A stretch of DNA of 64,000 nucleotides from Pseudodonghicola xiamenensis DSM 18339 (GCF_000429365.1 NZ_AUBS01000018.1:1-64000), one strand, 5' to 3'; positions 33,805 through 42,559 are shown, numbered from the stretch's first letter. The notes: generated by a model not told the origin, from the letters alone. Made by a program: numbers and translations.

Positions 33805-35244
33805 ATGCAACTGACCGACAAGGAACTTTTCCGCGAAGCCGCGCTGATCGACGGCGATTGGATCGCGCGCGCGGATATGGATGTGATCAACCCCGCCACT
33901 TCTACCGTGCTGGGCACGATGCCCGATTGCACCGCCGCCGAAACCGAGGCGGCGATTGCCGCGGCTGAGACGGCGATGGTGGGCTGGAAGGCGCGCACCC
34001 ATGCGGAACGCGCCGATCTGTTGATGGCCTGGTACGACCTGATGCTGGAACATGCCGATGATCTGGCGCAGATTCTGACCGCCGAACAGGGAAAGCCGCT
34101 GGCCGAGGCCAAGGGAGAGATCCTCTATGGCGCCTCCTTCGTGCGCTGGTTCGCCGAGGAAGCCCGCCGGATCAACGGGCACATCATTCCTTCGCCGGTG
34201 AAGGGCAAGAAGATTTTCGCGATGAAAGAGCCGGTCGGCGTCTGCGCGATCATCACGCCGTGGAACTTTCCCAATGCGATGATCACCCGCAAGGTGGCGC
34301 CGGGCCTGGCCGCCGGTTGCACCATGGTGATCAAGCCGTCGGATTTCACCCCCTATTCGGCGCTAGCTCTGGGCGTTCTGGCGGAACGGGCCGGTATTCC
34401 GAAAGGCGTGCTGAACATTCTGACCGGCCGGCCCGAGGTGATTGGGGCCACGCTCACCGCCTCGCCGACAGTGCGCAAGCTCAGCTTTACCGGCTCCACC
34501 CGCGTGGGGGCGCTGCTGGCCGAACAATGCGCGCCGACACTGAAGAAGATGTCGCTGGAACTGGGGGGGAACGCGCCCTTCATCGTCTTCGACGACGCCG
34601 ATCTGGACGCGGCTGTCGAAGGCGCGATGGTGTCGAAGTTCCGCAACGGCGGCCAGACCTGCGTCTGTGCCAACCGTATTCTGGTGCAATCGGGCATTCA
34701 TGATGCCTTTGTCGCCGCGCTGGCCGCGAAGGTCGACGCGCTGCGTGTCGGTCCGGGCACCGAGGCCGACACCACCATCGGCCCGATGATCAACGCCGCT
34801 GCGATTGCCAAGATCACTACCCATATCGAGGACGCATTGTCGAAGGGGGCCGAACGGGCCACCGTCGCCCGCAACCTGACCGAGCAATATGCCGATCCGG
34901 TGGTGCTGACCGGCGCAACGACCGAGATGCGGCTGGCCTCGGAAGAGACTTTCGGCCCGGTCGCTCCGATCTTCAAGTTCGAGACCGAGGAAGAGGCCCT
35001 GGCCATCGCCAACGGCACGCCCTTCGGGCTCGCGGCCTATTTCTATACCACCAACATGGCCCGCGCCTTCCGCTTCGGCGAAGCGCTGGAGGTTGGTCTT
35101 GTCGGGCTCAACACCGGGGCGGTCTCTCATGCTGAGGCACCTTTCGGTGGCGTCAAATCCTCCGGCCTCGGGCGTGAGGGCGCGCAGGAAGGGATCGAGG
35201 AATATCTTGAAACCAAGGCCTTTCATTTCGGCGGGCTGGATTGA
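33805..35244 (+). CDS. gabD: Succinate/glutarate-semialdehyde dehydrogenase
   Basis: The 479-residue product has the classical GabD signature ELGGNAPFIVFDDADLD with the catalytic Glu, the nucleophile Cys286 in GGQTCVCANR (with the second Cys two residues on that is typical of redox-controlled SSADHs), and FGGVKSSGLGREGAQEG near the C-terminus. It oxidises succinate semialdehyde or, as DavD, glutarate semialdehyde. ATG 33805 starts one base after the preceding stop, so translation is coupled. In this window it could finish GABA/putrescine breakdown or the 5-aminovalerate route that would start from DavB; the sequence cannot separate the two. Confidence 0.9.
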   Translation: MQLTDKELFREAALIDGDWIARADMDVINPATSTVLGTMPDCTAAETEAAIAAAETAMVGWKARTHAERADLLMAWYDLMLEHADDLAQILTAEQGKPLAEAKGEILYGASFVRWFAEEARRINGHIIPSPVKGKKIFAMKEPVGVCAIITPWNFPNAMITRKVAPGLAAGCTMVIKPSDFTPYSALALGVLAERAGIPKGVLNILTGRPEVIGATLTASPTVRKLSFTGSTRVGALLAEQCAPTLKKMSLELGGNAPFIVFDDADLDAAVEGAMVSKFRNGGQTCVCANRILVQSGIHDAFVAALAAKVDALRVGPGTEADTTIGPMINAAAIAKITTHIEDALSKGAERATVARNLTEQYADPVVLTGATTEMRLASEETFGPVAPIFKFETEEEALAIANGTPFGLAAYFYTTNMARAFRFGEALEVGLVGLNTGAVSHAEAPFGGVKSSGLGREGAQEGIEEYLETKAFHFGGLD

Positions 35245-35249
35245 TAGCA

Positions 35250-35279
35250 TCGGGCGCGCGGGACCTCTCGCGCGCCCGA
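35250..35279 (+). terminator. GC-rich hairpin between gabD and the aldo/keto reductase
   Basis: TCGGGCGCGCG (35250-35260) pairs perfectly with 35269-35279 around an 8-base loop, 5 bases after the gabD stop. There is no T run, so it is either a weak terminator or an mRNA-processing/attenuation stem. Confidence 0.55.
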
Positions 35280-35307
35280 ACTTGCCGGGCTGACAGGAGA
35301 CATGCAG

Positions 35308-36141
35308 ATGAGCGCTGCCAAGCTTCCATCCGTTCCGGCCCATGGTGCGCAGATTCCGCAGATCGGCCTTGGCACCTGGCAATTGCACGGCGATGTGCTG
35401 GCCCGTGCGGTCGAGGCGGCGGCAGAAGCGGGATATCGGCACTTCGACACCGCCCCACGCTATGAGAACGAGGCCGATCTGGGCAGGGCGCTGGCGGCCA
35501 CTGGCCTCAGGCGCGACAGCTATTTTCTGACCACCAAAGTCTGGTACACTGATCTGGCGGCACCGGCGCTGCTGGCCTCGGCCGAGGCCAGCCTGGAGCG
35601 GCTGAGGGTGGATCAGGTCGATCTGCTGTTGATCCACTGGCCGAGCCCGGATGTGCCGCTGAGTGAAACCATCGAGGCGCTATGCGAGGCGGCACGACGC
35701 GGCTATGCCCGCCATATCGGAGTGTCGAATTTTCCGGCGCGGTTGATGGAGCAGGCGATTGCCCTGGCGGACCGGCCGCTGGTGGCCAATCAATGCGAAT
35801 ATCACCCCCGTCTTGATCAATCGGCATTGATCGAGACCTGCCGGCGCAACGGGATGGCCTTTATCGCCTATTCTCCGATCGGCAGTGGCCATCTGCTGGC
35901 CGATCCGGTGATCGCTGACATTGCCGCGACCCACGGGAAAAGCCCGGCGCAGATCATGCTACGCTGGCATTTGCAACAGGGGGTTGTGGCGATCCCGCGC
36001 TCCAGCAGCCCCGAACGGATCCGGGAAAACATCGCCTTGCAGGACTTTGAGCTGTCAGAGCGGGAAATGGCGAGGTTGTTTGCCCTGAACGCCCGGGATG
36101 GTCGGCTCTACAACCCGGATTGGGTGACGAGCTGGGAATAG
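35308..36141 (+). CDS. Aldo/keto reductase (2,5-diketo-D-gluconate reductase-like)
   Basis: The 277-residue product has the AKR signature GYRHFDTAPRYENEADLG with catalytic Asp and Tyr, Lys in FLTTKVWY and His in LLIHWPSP, plus the NADPH pocket IPRSSSPERIRENI. It reduces an aldehyde or ketone with NADPH. ATG 35308 is preferred over ATG 35302 because AGGAG (35295-35299) is 8 bases upstream of the former and only 2 of the latter. It is the last gene before a strong terminator. It may detoxify aldehydes produced by the oxidases nearby. Confidence 0.88.
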   Translation: MSAAKLPSVPAHGAQIPQIGLGTWQLHGDVLARAVEAAAEAGYRHFDTAPRYENEADLGRALAATGLRRDSYFLTTKVWYTDLAAPALLASAEASLERLRVDQVDLLLIHWPSPDVPLSETIEALCEAARRGYARHIGVSNFPARLMEQAIALADRPLVANQCEYHPRLDQSALIETCRRNGMAFIAYSPIGSGHLLADPVIADIAATHGKSPAQIMLRWHLQQGVVAIPRSSSPERIRENIALQDFELSEREMARLFALNARDGRLYNPDWVTSWE

Positions 36142-36170
36142 GTCGGGCCGATCCCTGGGGGCGGTTGAAT

Positions 36171-36196
36171 GGCCGCGGGTGTGCTTGCCCGCGGCC
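36171..36196. terminator. Bidirectional rho-independent terminator
   Basis: GGCCGCGGG (36171-36179) pairs perfectly with CCCGCGGCC (36188-36196) around an 8-base loop and is followed by TTTATGTTTT. It separates the converging aldo/keto reductase (stop 36141) and dadA (stop 36212). Confidence 0.85.
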
Positions 36197-36211
36197 TTTA
36201 TGTTTTCTGGA

Positions 36212-37468
36212 TCAGGCGGCGTAGCGGCTGATCGCCAGATCGTCGGTCCGGATTTCAGGCTGGTTGCGGCTGATCATGTCGGCCAGCACGCGGGCGGAAC
36301 CGCAGGCCATGGTCCAGCCCAGCGTGCCATGGCCGGTGTTCAGTGACAGGTTGTCGAATTTCGTGCCCCCGATGATCGGCGTGCTGTCGGGGGTCATCGG
36401 GCGCAGGCCGCTCCAGAAGGTGGCCTGGGTCTGGTCGCCGGCACCGCCGAACAGATCTTCGACCGACAGTTCCAGCGTGGCACGGCGAGCGGGTGGCAGA
36501 TCGGTGCTGAAGCCGGCGATCTCGGCCATGCCGCCGATGCGGATCCGATCGCCCAGACGGGTGATCGCCACCTTATAGGCCTCGTCCATCACGGTGGAGA
36601 CCGGCGCACGGTCGTAATCCTTGATCGGAACCGTCAGCGAATAGCCCTTTACCGGATAGATCGGCGCACGCAGCCCCAGCGGTTTCAGCATCGCGGGAGA
36701 ATAGCTGCCAAGCGCCAGCACATAATGATCTGCAACGACGAGGCCCTGTGCGGTGTCGACCCCGGCCACCCGTCCGGCTTCCATGCGCAGGGCCCGGATA
36801 TCGGTGCCGAAACGGAAGTCGACGCCAAGCGCCTCGGCCTTTTCGCGCAGGGCATTGGTGAATTTGAAGCAGTCGCCGGTTTCGTCATGCGGCAACCGCA
36901 GCCCGCCGACCAGCTTGCCCTGCACCCGGGCCAGAGCGGGTTCCACCGCCGCGCAGCCCTTGGCGTCGAGGATTTCATAAGGCACGCCGTCCGCCTTCAG
37001 CACTTCGACATCCTTGCCGATGGCATCGAGCTGCTTTTGGTTGCGGAACACCTCAAGCGTGCCCTGGCTGCGGTTGTCATAGGCGATGCCGGTTTCCTCG
37101 CGCAGCGCGATCAGGCAATCGCGGCTGTATTCGGCCAGACGCACCATCCGCCCCTTGTTCACCGCATAGCGCGCCGAGGTGCAGTTGCGCAGCATCTCCA
37201 TCATCCAGCGCCAGGTGGTGGCATCGGCCATCGGGCGGATGATCAACGGCGCATGTTTCATGAACATCCATTTCACCGCCTTCTGCGGGATGCCGGGCGC
37301 CGCCCAGGGCGAGGCATAGCCGGGAGAGATTTCGCCTGCATTGGCGAAACTGGTCTCCAGCGCCGGCCCCGGCTGCCGGTCCAGAACCGTGACTTCATGG
37401 CCCGCCTTGGCCAGATACCAAGCCGAGGTGACACCGACCACACCAGCGCCCAGGATGACGATCTTCAT
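36212..37468 (-). CDS. dadA: D-amino acid dehydrogenase
   Basis: The 418-residue product has the DadA N-terminus [20 protein letters not shown] with the FAD motif at 7-12, then [20 protein letters not shown], a DadA hallmark, [12 protein letters not shown], and [17 protein letters not shown] near the C-terminus. Length is normal for the family. It oxidises D-amino acids, chiefly D-alanine, to keto acids and feeds electrons to the respiratory chain at the membrane. ATG 37468 has GGAG seven bases upstream on the minus strand; the in-frame 37510 start would add 14 unrelated residues. In context it could consume D-alanine released by the D-aminopeptidase at 50188-51801. Confidence 0.92.
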   Translation of the reverse strand: MKIVILGAGVVGVTSAWYLAKAGHEVTVLDRQPGPALETSFANAGEISPGYASPWAAPGIPQKAVKWMFMKHAPLIIRPMADATTWRWMMEMLRNCTSARYAVNKGRMVRLAEYSRDCLIALREETGIAYDNRSQGTLEVFRNQKQLDAIGKDVEVLKADGVPYEILDAKGCAAVEPALARVQGKLVGGLRLPHDETGDCFKFTNALREKAEALGVDFRFGTDIRALRMEAGRVAGVDTAQGLVVADHYVLALGSYSPAMLKPLGLRAPIYPVKGYSLTVPIKDYDRAPVSTVMDEAYKVAITRLGDRIRIGGMAEIAGFSTDLPPARRATLELSVEDLFGGAGDQTQATFWSGLRPMTPDSTPIIGGTKFDNLSLNTGHGTLGWTMACGSARVLADMISRNQPEIRTDDLAISRYAA

Positions 37469-37862
37469 GCTGCATCTCCATACCGGCCCGCCATCCACAG
37501 CGTCCGGCAATCGTGTTTGAAACAGGGTCGCGAGAGGATCAGATCACAGGTGTCAGCCCCGGTGCGGTAATCGTCGGAAACCTGTGTCATGGCCCTTCGC
37601 AGGGTATCCTCCGAAGATACTCAGAATCGCATGCAATAAATGGTCGATTATTTTTGTGTTGCGCGAAATTGTGCACGATACGGTCGTCTAGATCCATTTT
37701 GTCGGGATAGTCTTCGAGTATGAAGCCGAATCGTGCTCGGGTTTCGAGCTGGTTCCCCGACTCGAGATGCCGGCTTCATCGGGATCAGCCAGAGGGATGC
37801 GGCCTAAAGATCACATAATTCTCATTATGTGACTAAATCCGATATGTAAAAGCCGCTGCGCT
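37469..37862. other. 394-base intergenic region with an inverted repeat
   Basis: No gene is visible. It contains the dadA upstream region, and ATGAAGCCG (37720-37728) with its inverted copy CGGCTTCAT (37771-37779) around 42 bases that themselves hold shorter CTCGAG-type repeats. It could be a remnant of a mobile-element end or a structured terminator; I cannot choose. The AT-rich stretch 37630-37680 is a plausible promoter site for dadA. Confidence 0.4.
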
Positions 37863-39176
37863 CTAATGCGGAATAGTCTTAAGTCGGTCCAGTCGCTGAA
37901 AGAACCCGCGTTCGACCGATGCCGACAAGGCAGCGGGGAAATCCGCCGGCATGTCGTTCTGGGCCGTGGCGAATGCCATTTTCGAATGGCTGCGGATGTC
38001 GTCAAAGATTTGCCGGATCGCGTCCCGCGAGAGCCCCGCATCCAATCCGGTTTCGACAAAATGCCGGCCCGAGATATCCGCGACCTTGTAATGCCGGTTC
38101 TTCCCCGCCCGCATCGCTAGCTTCATGTCCTTGATCTGAAGCTGTCCGGCATCGAGAGAGGGTTGCACGCTCAGCACGTCATAAAGCGGTGTCATGGTGA
38201 ACCGCCCGCCGGGCATCAGGGCAATGCTGAAGTTCTTGGCATGCCCGTCCGTCGCCCCGATCAGCCAGAATAGAACCACCGCCTTGAAGAAATTGGCGCG
38301 GTCGCGCAATGGCTCGTCGCTGGCCTGCAAAAGCGCGCTGATCTCGACGATACCGGGGCCGCCCTCGTTTTGGTATTTCAGCATGGGGGGAACGGACAAC
38401 GCCTGACAGCAATCTTCTTGCGGCAAGCGGATCAGGCGGTGGTCCCGGGTGTGCAGCCGGTCAAACCGTTCGATGACCAACGCTCTGGTGCCGGCAAAAC
38501 TGGCGATCTCGGTCCGGGCGACCGGCAGGCCGAACCCGGCCATGAGCCGCAGACAGAAATGTTCGTTATCGACACTGTCGGTCAGATCCATCCCATTGGG
38601 CAGGGTGCCGATCGTGGGTTTCAGGATGTGCGTTGTCGGCGTCGTCCCTGTCGGTTCGATCCACTGACCGTTATGAAACAACAGCGCGGTCTTTTCCTGC
38701 GCGCCCGCGACCGAGATCCTGAAATCGCGATCGCGTCGGATGCCCAGCGGGGCGCGCCCCAGATCTTTCAGCATGGCAGCGATCTGATCGTCGTCCAGCG
38801 GATCGCCCGTCAGCGCATCGCCGGGCGCAGGTACATCGCCTTCGGGCAGAAATTGCAGCGCGCCAACGCAGTCCCGTCCGATCCGCGCAAGCAGGCTGTA
38901 GGCGTCCAACCCCTCGGCACCGACGCGTTCGGCCACCCGTCTTCGAATATCGTCATTGTCGGGCAGCAGGTTGTCGAACACCGCAATGACGGGGCGCCCG
39001 ACATAGCGTTCGGGACGCAGCGGCAAGGAGCGCGACACCGGCAGCCTGTTTTCCCACCCCAGCCAGTCGGGGGCATAGGAAAAGGCGAATGCCCCACCCG
39101 GCTCGCGAAGGAACTGCCCCACCTTGCGGCGGTTCATATAGACATCCAGCGGCGCATAGCTGCGCTTGCGCCCCAT
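37863..39176 (-). CDS. hipA: HipA-type serine/threonine kinase toxin
   Basis: The 437-residue protein shows the HipA N-terminal couple domain (VYMNRRKVGQFLREPGGAFA), the gly-rich loop FRISVAGAQEKTALL containing the autophosphorylation-site Ser155, ATP-binding Lys186 in HILKP, and the catalytic loop GATDGHAKNFS with Asp310 and the Asn four residues on. Positions agree well with E. coli HipA (Ser150, Lys181, Asp309). HipA kinases inactivate aminoacyl-tRNA synthetases to induce dormancy. ATG 39176 overlaps the hipB stop in an ATGA junction. Upstream in-frame codons up to 39467 only read through hipB in another frame and are not part of the protein. Confidence 0.93.
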   Translation of the reverse strand: MGRKRSYAPLDVYMNRRKVGQFLREPGGAFAFSYAPDWLGWENRLPVSRSLPLRPERYVGRPVIAVFDNLLPDNDDIRRRVAERVGAEGLDAYSLLARIGRDCVGALQFLPEGDVPAPGDALTGDPLDDDQIAAMLKDLGRAPLGIRRDRDFRISVAGAQEKTALLFHNGQWIEPTGTTPTTHILKPTIGTLPNGMDLTDSVDNEHFCLRLMAGFGLPVARTEIASFAGTRALVIERFDRLHTRDHRLIRLPQEDCCQALSVPPMLKYQNEGGPGIVEISALLQASDEPLRDRANFFKAVVLFWLIGATDGHAKNFSIALMPGGRFTMTPLYDVLSVQPSLDAGQLQIKDMKLAMRAGKNRHYKVADISGRHFVETGLDAGLSRDAIRQIFDDIRSHSKMAFATAQNDMPADFPAALSASVERGFFQRLDRLKTIPH

Positions 39177-39427
39177 CAGAAGATATCCTCGAGATCCGAG
39201 GGCGTCAGCTTGCTGCGCGGGGTGATGTGAAGTTCGAGATCGAGCGCGGCCAGAAGATCGAAGAGGGTATCCAGCTTGGCCCCGCTGGCATTGGTTTCGA
39301 TATGTGAAATCGTGCGCTGCCAGACCCCGGCGCGGCTTGCCAGCTCGTCCTGGGTCAGACCCTGCGCCTTGCGCGCATTGCGCAGGACGTTGCCGATATC
39401 CTTGGTGCTGCGGGCGATCTGATCCAT
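39176..39427 (-). CDS. hipB: HipB-type antitoxin, XRE-family repressor
   Basis: The 83-residue product has a lambda-repressor-like helix-turn-helix (DIGNVLRNARKAQGLTQDEL, then RAGVWQRTISHIETN at about 33-47) and a short C-terminal tail (LTPSDLEDIF) that may enter the kinase. It should neutralise HipA and repress the operon. AAAGGAT lies upstream of the ATG on the minus strand. The four palindromes at 39452-39548, beginning 25 bases upstream of the start, are its probable operators. Confidence 0.92.
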   Translation of the reverse strand: MDQIARSTKDIGNVLRNARKAQGLTQDELASRAGVWQRTISHIETNASGAKLDTLFDLLAALDLELHITPRSKLTPSDLEDIF

Positions 39428-39451
39428 CGTGACGATCCTTTCCCCGAAAAT

Positions 39452-39548
39452 ATGATCGTCGGATCATTTCCTGTCAATATGATCAGGCAATCATAAAATC
39501 GAAATAGTATCCGCAGATCATAAAGTCGAAATATGATCTATGGATCAT
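39452..39548. promoter_or_regulatory. Four-site operator array upstream of hipBA (27-bp period)
   Basis: Four 16-bp sites of the form ATGATC-N4-GATCAT start at 39452, 39479, 39506 and 39533, exactly 27 bases apart. Sites 1 and 4 are perfect. Site 2 has one changed base in the second half (AATCAT). Site 3 has a degenerate first half (AGTATC) with a perfect second half. Another half-site occurs at 39562. The layout matches cooperative autoregulation by HipB, whose E. coli homologue also binds several operators upstream of hipBA. The promoter must lie within the array. Confidence 0.8.
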
Positions 39549-39618
39549 CATCCCTGCCCGGATGATCGTATCACCAGAGAGCCGGTGCCCGGGTTCTTCG
39601 TTACTATTGTCAAAGGAG

Positions 39619-39644
39619 CCCGGGCCGTTCCGGAACGGCCCGGG
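39619..39644. terminator. Perfect 26-bp GC-rich palindrome downstream of davB-like gene
   Basis: CCCGGGCCGTTCC (39619-39631) is followed directly by its exact reverse complement (39632-39644). It begins 49 bases past the stop of the minus-strand flavin oxidase. Without a loop or T run it is an imperfect terminator; a structured 3' end or a protein site are alternatives. Confidence 0.5.
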
Positions 39645-39692
39645 AAACTGTCGGTCAGTATTCGATCCCGACGGTGTCGGAGACAGACGGGA

Positions 39693-41336
39693 TCAATCCA
39701 AGGTGACGGGGCCCAGATCGGCATAGACATCCCCCGGGCCGGGGTTTGCCGGGTCCGAAGCCCCGCCGAAATGATGCATGATCCCCCAGACCGCATTCAG
39801 CGCCGTCTGCATCGCCCCTTCGACCCAGGCCGGGGTCCAGCTGATGCCGTCGCCGGCCAGGAAGATCCCCTTTTGTGCTGCCGGGAGATCGTCCTGCATG
39901 AAATGCCCGTACATGCGGTGATTATAGCGATAATGCCCCGGCAACGCCCCCTTGAAGGCGCCGAGGAAGTTTTCGTCCGCCTCCCAGCTCACACAGATCG
40001 GATTGCCACGGATGTGGCTGGCGATATCCACGTCGGGATAGGTCTGGCGCAGCGCCGACAAGGCCAGCTCCACCCGTTTTTCCGCCCCGTGCGGCAGCAC
40101 CTTCAGCGCATCGGTCATCCAGCTGTAGGACAGGCAGATCACTGCCGGCTTGTCCGGGCCGTTGTCGAAGAAATAGGTCCCCCGGGTGATCCGGTCGGTC
40201 AGCGTCATCGACAACAGCGGCCGACCGGTCTCCGGGTTGATGTCGTTCCAGAACGGACGGTCGACCATGACGAAGGTCTTGGCCGCCTGCATGTAGCGGG
40301 TGCGGTCCAGCGCCATCCAGAGCGGCTGGGCGAACAGGTCCTCGTCCGTTTCGATCGAGGTGGTCAGCAGGTGGCTTTGGCAGGTCACCAGCACCGCGTC
40401 GTAAAGATCGGTACGCCCCCAGCAATCGGTCACGGCGATCGCACCCGAGGGATCGCGGGCGATCTTGACTGCACGGGCGCGGGTGGCGCCGCCGTTGAGC
40501 CCGGCCAGGGTGGTGCCTTCGGGCCAATGGGCACACTCAGCGGTCTGCCGCCACAGCCGGTGCAGGACGGATTCCACCCCGCCCTTGATGAACCGCTGGT
40601 TGTCGTCCAGCCCGCAAAGGTTCACGCGCAGGATTTCCAGCATGGAGTTCGGGAAATCGCTGTCCCAGCCGCCGGTGCCGAAGCCGACCTGGCCGAAAAC
40701 TTCGCGGTGGCGGAAAGACAGTTCGCCGAAGGCTTTCGATGAGGTGACGAAATCATAGAAGGTTCGTTCGTCCCAGGCGGCAACCAGGGGATCCCAGATT
40801 TCCTTGACCCGCTTGGCATCACGGGCCTTCATCGCTGCCTGCAGGTCGGAAAACCGCGCGCCCTCTTCCAGCGCTGCGTCATAGGCCTCGGCCACTTCGC
40901 GATAGAGATCGGGCAGATCGGCAAGGGTTCGAGCAAACAGCGTTTCCCCTTCCAGATCAATGACGGTGGATCCTGCTGCCTCGGTCAAGGGGTTGGGAAA
41001 GGGTGCGCTTTCGCAGCCGACAAGGTCGACATAGTGATAAAAGGCACGCGACGAGATCGGAAACCGCATCCCGCCCAGTTCGGCGATCACGTCTTCGGTG
41101 CTTTCGAAAGTTTCCGATCGCAGGCGCCCACCGAACTTGCCCGATTCATAAAGGATCGGGCGCAGGCCCAGTTTCATCAGCTCGTGCCCGGCGGTGATTC
41201 CGGCCGCGCCGGCCCCGATAATGGCCACGCGTTCCCCATGGCGACTTTTCGGAATCGAACCTAGACCTGCATCATGGACCAGCCATTGATCATAGGAAAA
41301 AGGGAAGTCGGGCCCGAAGGCGGAGAGATCATTCAT
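39693..41336 (-). CDS. davB: L-lysine 2-monooxygenase-like flavin amine oxidase
   Basis: The 547-residue protein opens with FGPDFPFSYDQWL, GLGSIPKSRHGERVAIIGAG (FAD motif GAGAAG at 41-46), FGGRLRSETF and AELGGMRFPISSRAFYHYVD. Later it has FGTGGWDSDFPNSMLEI, DRTRYMQAAKTFVMVDRPFW and GDGISWTPAWVEGAMQTALN. These are the landmark stretches of Pseudomonas DavB and related tryptophan 2-monooxygenases as I remember the family, in the right order and at nearly the same total length. DavB converts L-lysine with O2 to 5-aminovaleramide and CO2. No amidase DavA is in the window. A LysR gene lies upstream on the same strand, and lysA is divergent. Other large amino acids remain possible substrates. Confidence 0.82.
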   Translation of the reverse strand: MNDLSAFGPDFPFSYDQWLVHDAGLGSIPKSRHGERVAIIGAGAAGITAGHELMKLGLRPILYESGKFGGRLRSETFESTEDVIAELGGMRFPISSRAFYHYVDLVGCESAPFPNPLTEAAGSTVIDLEGETLFARTLADLPDLYREVAEAYDAALEEGARFSDLQAAMKARDAKRVKEIWDPLVAAWDERTFYDFVTSSKAFGELSFRHREVFGQVGFGTGGWDSDFPNSMLEILRVNLCGLDDNQRFIKGGVESVLHRLWRQTAECAHWPEGTTLAGLNGGATRARAVKIARDPSGAIAVTDCWGRTDLYDAVLVTCQSHLLTTSIETDEDLFAQPLWMALDRTRYMQAAKTFVMVDRPFWNDINPETGRPLLSMTLTDRITRGTYFFDNGPDKPAVICLSYSWMTDALKVLPHGAEKRVELALSALRQTYPDVDIASHIRGNPICVSWEADENFLGAFKGALPGHYRYNHRMYGHFMQDDLPAAQKGIFLAGDGISWTPAWVEGAMQTALNAVWGIMHHFGGASDPANPGPGDVYADLGPVTLD

Positions 41337-41533
41337 TGTTACGGCCTGTTCGAAAAAACTGGGATTTCTATCCGGGATGAGACGGTGCCATCGAACCGGA
41401 CGACTCAGTCGGACCGGACCTACAAATCGCGAAAGTCGCAGTTTCGCAAGCCGCTCCAACGCACCGGGCAATCGCAAAGGCCCATTTCGAAATCGGTCAG
41501 GGCCTGGAATTCTTCATGCGCGGTGTTGCGAAT

Positions 41534-41553
41534 TTTCCGGGTTTTCCCGGAAA
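41534..41553. terminator. Hairpin downstream of the LysR gene
   Basis: TTTCCGGG (41534-41541) and CCCGGAAA (41546-41553) are perfect 8-bp arms around TTTT, 13 bases past the LysR stop on the minus strand and about 200 bases upstream of the davB-like start. It probably ends the LysR transcript so that the oxidase needs its own promoter in 41337-41533. Confidence 0.6.
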
Positions 41554-41566
41554 CTTTCCGCCCTTT

Positions 41567-42523
41567 TCAGCTGTTCCGATTTGCTTGGACACCATGCGGC
41601 GCCTGTGGTTCCAGCGCGAGCTGAAGCGTTTCCGACATTTCCGCCACCACCTCGCGCAGGGTCGCGACGAACTTGTCTGCCCGCGCGGTGCGGGTGCTGT
41701 GGGCTGGCCGCCAGATCGACAGCAGATAGGGGACCGACACGCTCAGCCGGCGAAACGCGACGTTGCGCGGCGCCTGGCTGGCGGCGGTCAGCGGGTTGAT
41801 CACCGATACCCCGACACCTGCGGCGACCATGGCGCACACGCTGGCCGCAGTCGTGGTCTCGGCGGCATAGTCCCGCGTCACCCCGGCAGCTGAAAAGATT
41901 TCGTCCAGCTTGTGCCGATAGGGGTCGTTCTGCCCGAAGTAGATGAACGGTTGGCCTTCGAAATCGGACGGAGTCAGCATCGTCTTGCCGGCCAGCGGGT
42001 GTTCCAGCGGCAGGACGCAAACCATGTCACCAACATGGATCGTCTCGGTCGTCGCGCCTTCGCGTTCGAACTGGCTTTCGGTCAGGCTGAGATCGAAGGC
42101 CTGCGTGGTCATCTCGTGGCGCAGTGACGGCTCCTCGTGCGAATGGATCGAAAACAGCACCGCCGGCCGGGCGTGCAGAAACCGCTGGATCACCCGAGGG
42201 ATGACCGATTCCGCATGCGCCGGAATGCTGGCGATCCGGAAGTTCGCAGCATTATGCGACCGGATGGCCGAGGCCGCGCGACTGATTTCATCCAGCCCGA
42301 TGAAGGACCGCCGCACGGTTTCGTGCAGCAATACTGCCTGATTGGTGGGCGTTAGACGTTTGCCGAACCGGAGAAACAGGTCGAAGCCGATGCGTCGTTC
42401 CATCTCGCGGATTTCCCGGCTGATGGTCGGCTGCGACGTGCCGAGAACGGCTGCGGCGGCCGTCATGCTCTTGTGAATCATGATTGCGTTGAACAGGTCG
42501 ATCTGTCGCTGACTGAGCCGCAT
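41567..42523 (-). CDS. LysR-family transcriptional regulator
   Basis: The 318-residue product has the LysR helix-turn-helix (MRLSQRQIDLFNAIMIHKSM, then VLGTSQPTISREIREMERRI at about 28-47) and a two-lobed effector domain (about 90-300) with FEGQPFIYFGQNDPYRHKLD and AAGVGVSVINPLTAA. This effector-domain text resembles the LysR group of opine/lysine regulators such as OccR and NocR, a tentative comparison. ATG 42523 follows a strong AAAGGAGGG on the minus strand. It is divergent from lysA, with an AT-rich 139-base gap containing an operator-like dyad. It is placed to control both the lysA-transporter operon and the davB-like gene. Confidence 0.9.
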   Translation of the reverse strand: MRLSQRQIDLFNAIMIHKSMTAAAAVLGTSQPTISREIREMERRIGFDLFLRFGKRLTPTNQAVLLHETVRRSFIGLDEISRAASAIRSHNAANFRIASIPAHAESVIPRVIQRFLHARPAVLFSIHSHEEPSLRHEMTTQAFDLSLTESQFEREGATTETIHVGDMVCVLPLEHPLAGKTMLTPSDFEGQPFIYFGQNDPYRHKLDEIFSAAGVTRDYAAETTTAASVCAMVAAGVGVSVINPLTAASQAPRNVAFRRLSVSVPYLLSIWRPAHSTRTARADKFVATLREVVAEMSETLQLALEPQAPHGVQANRNS

Positions 42524-42559
42524 CCCGGCCCTCCTTTGATGAACGCGCTCCTCCGACGG

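Noticed and set aside
37863..39467. A 534-residue HipA with a novel N-terminal domain
   Set aside because: The extra 97 residues are hipB read in another frame; the ATGA junction at 39176 and the normal HipA N-terminus mark the true start.
39452..39548. CRISPR-like array because of regular spacing
   Set aside because: The repeats are 16-bp palindromes with 11-base gaps upstream of hipB; spacers are too short and no cas genes are present.
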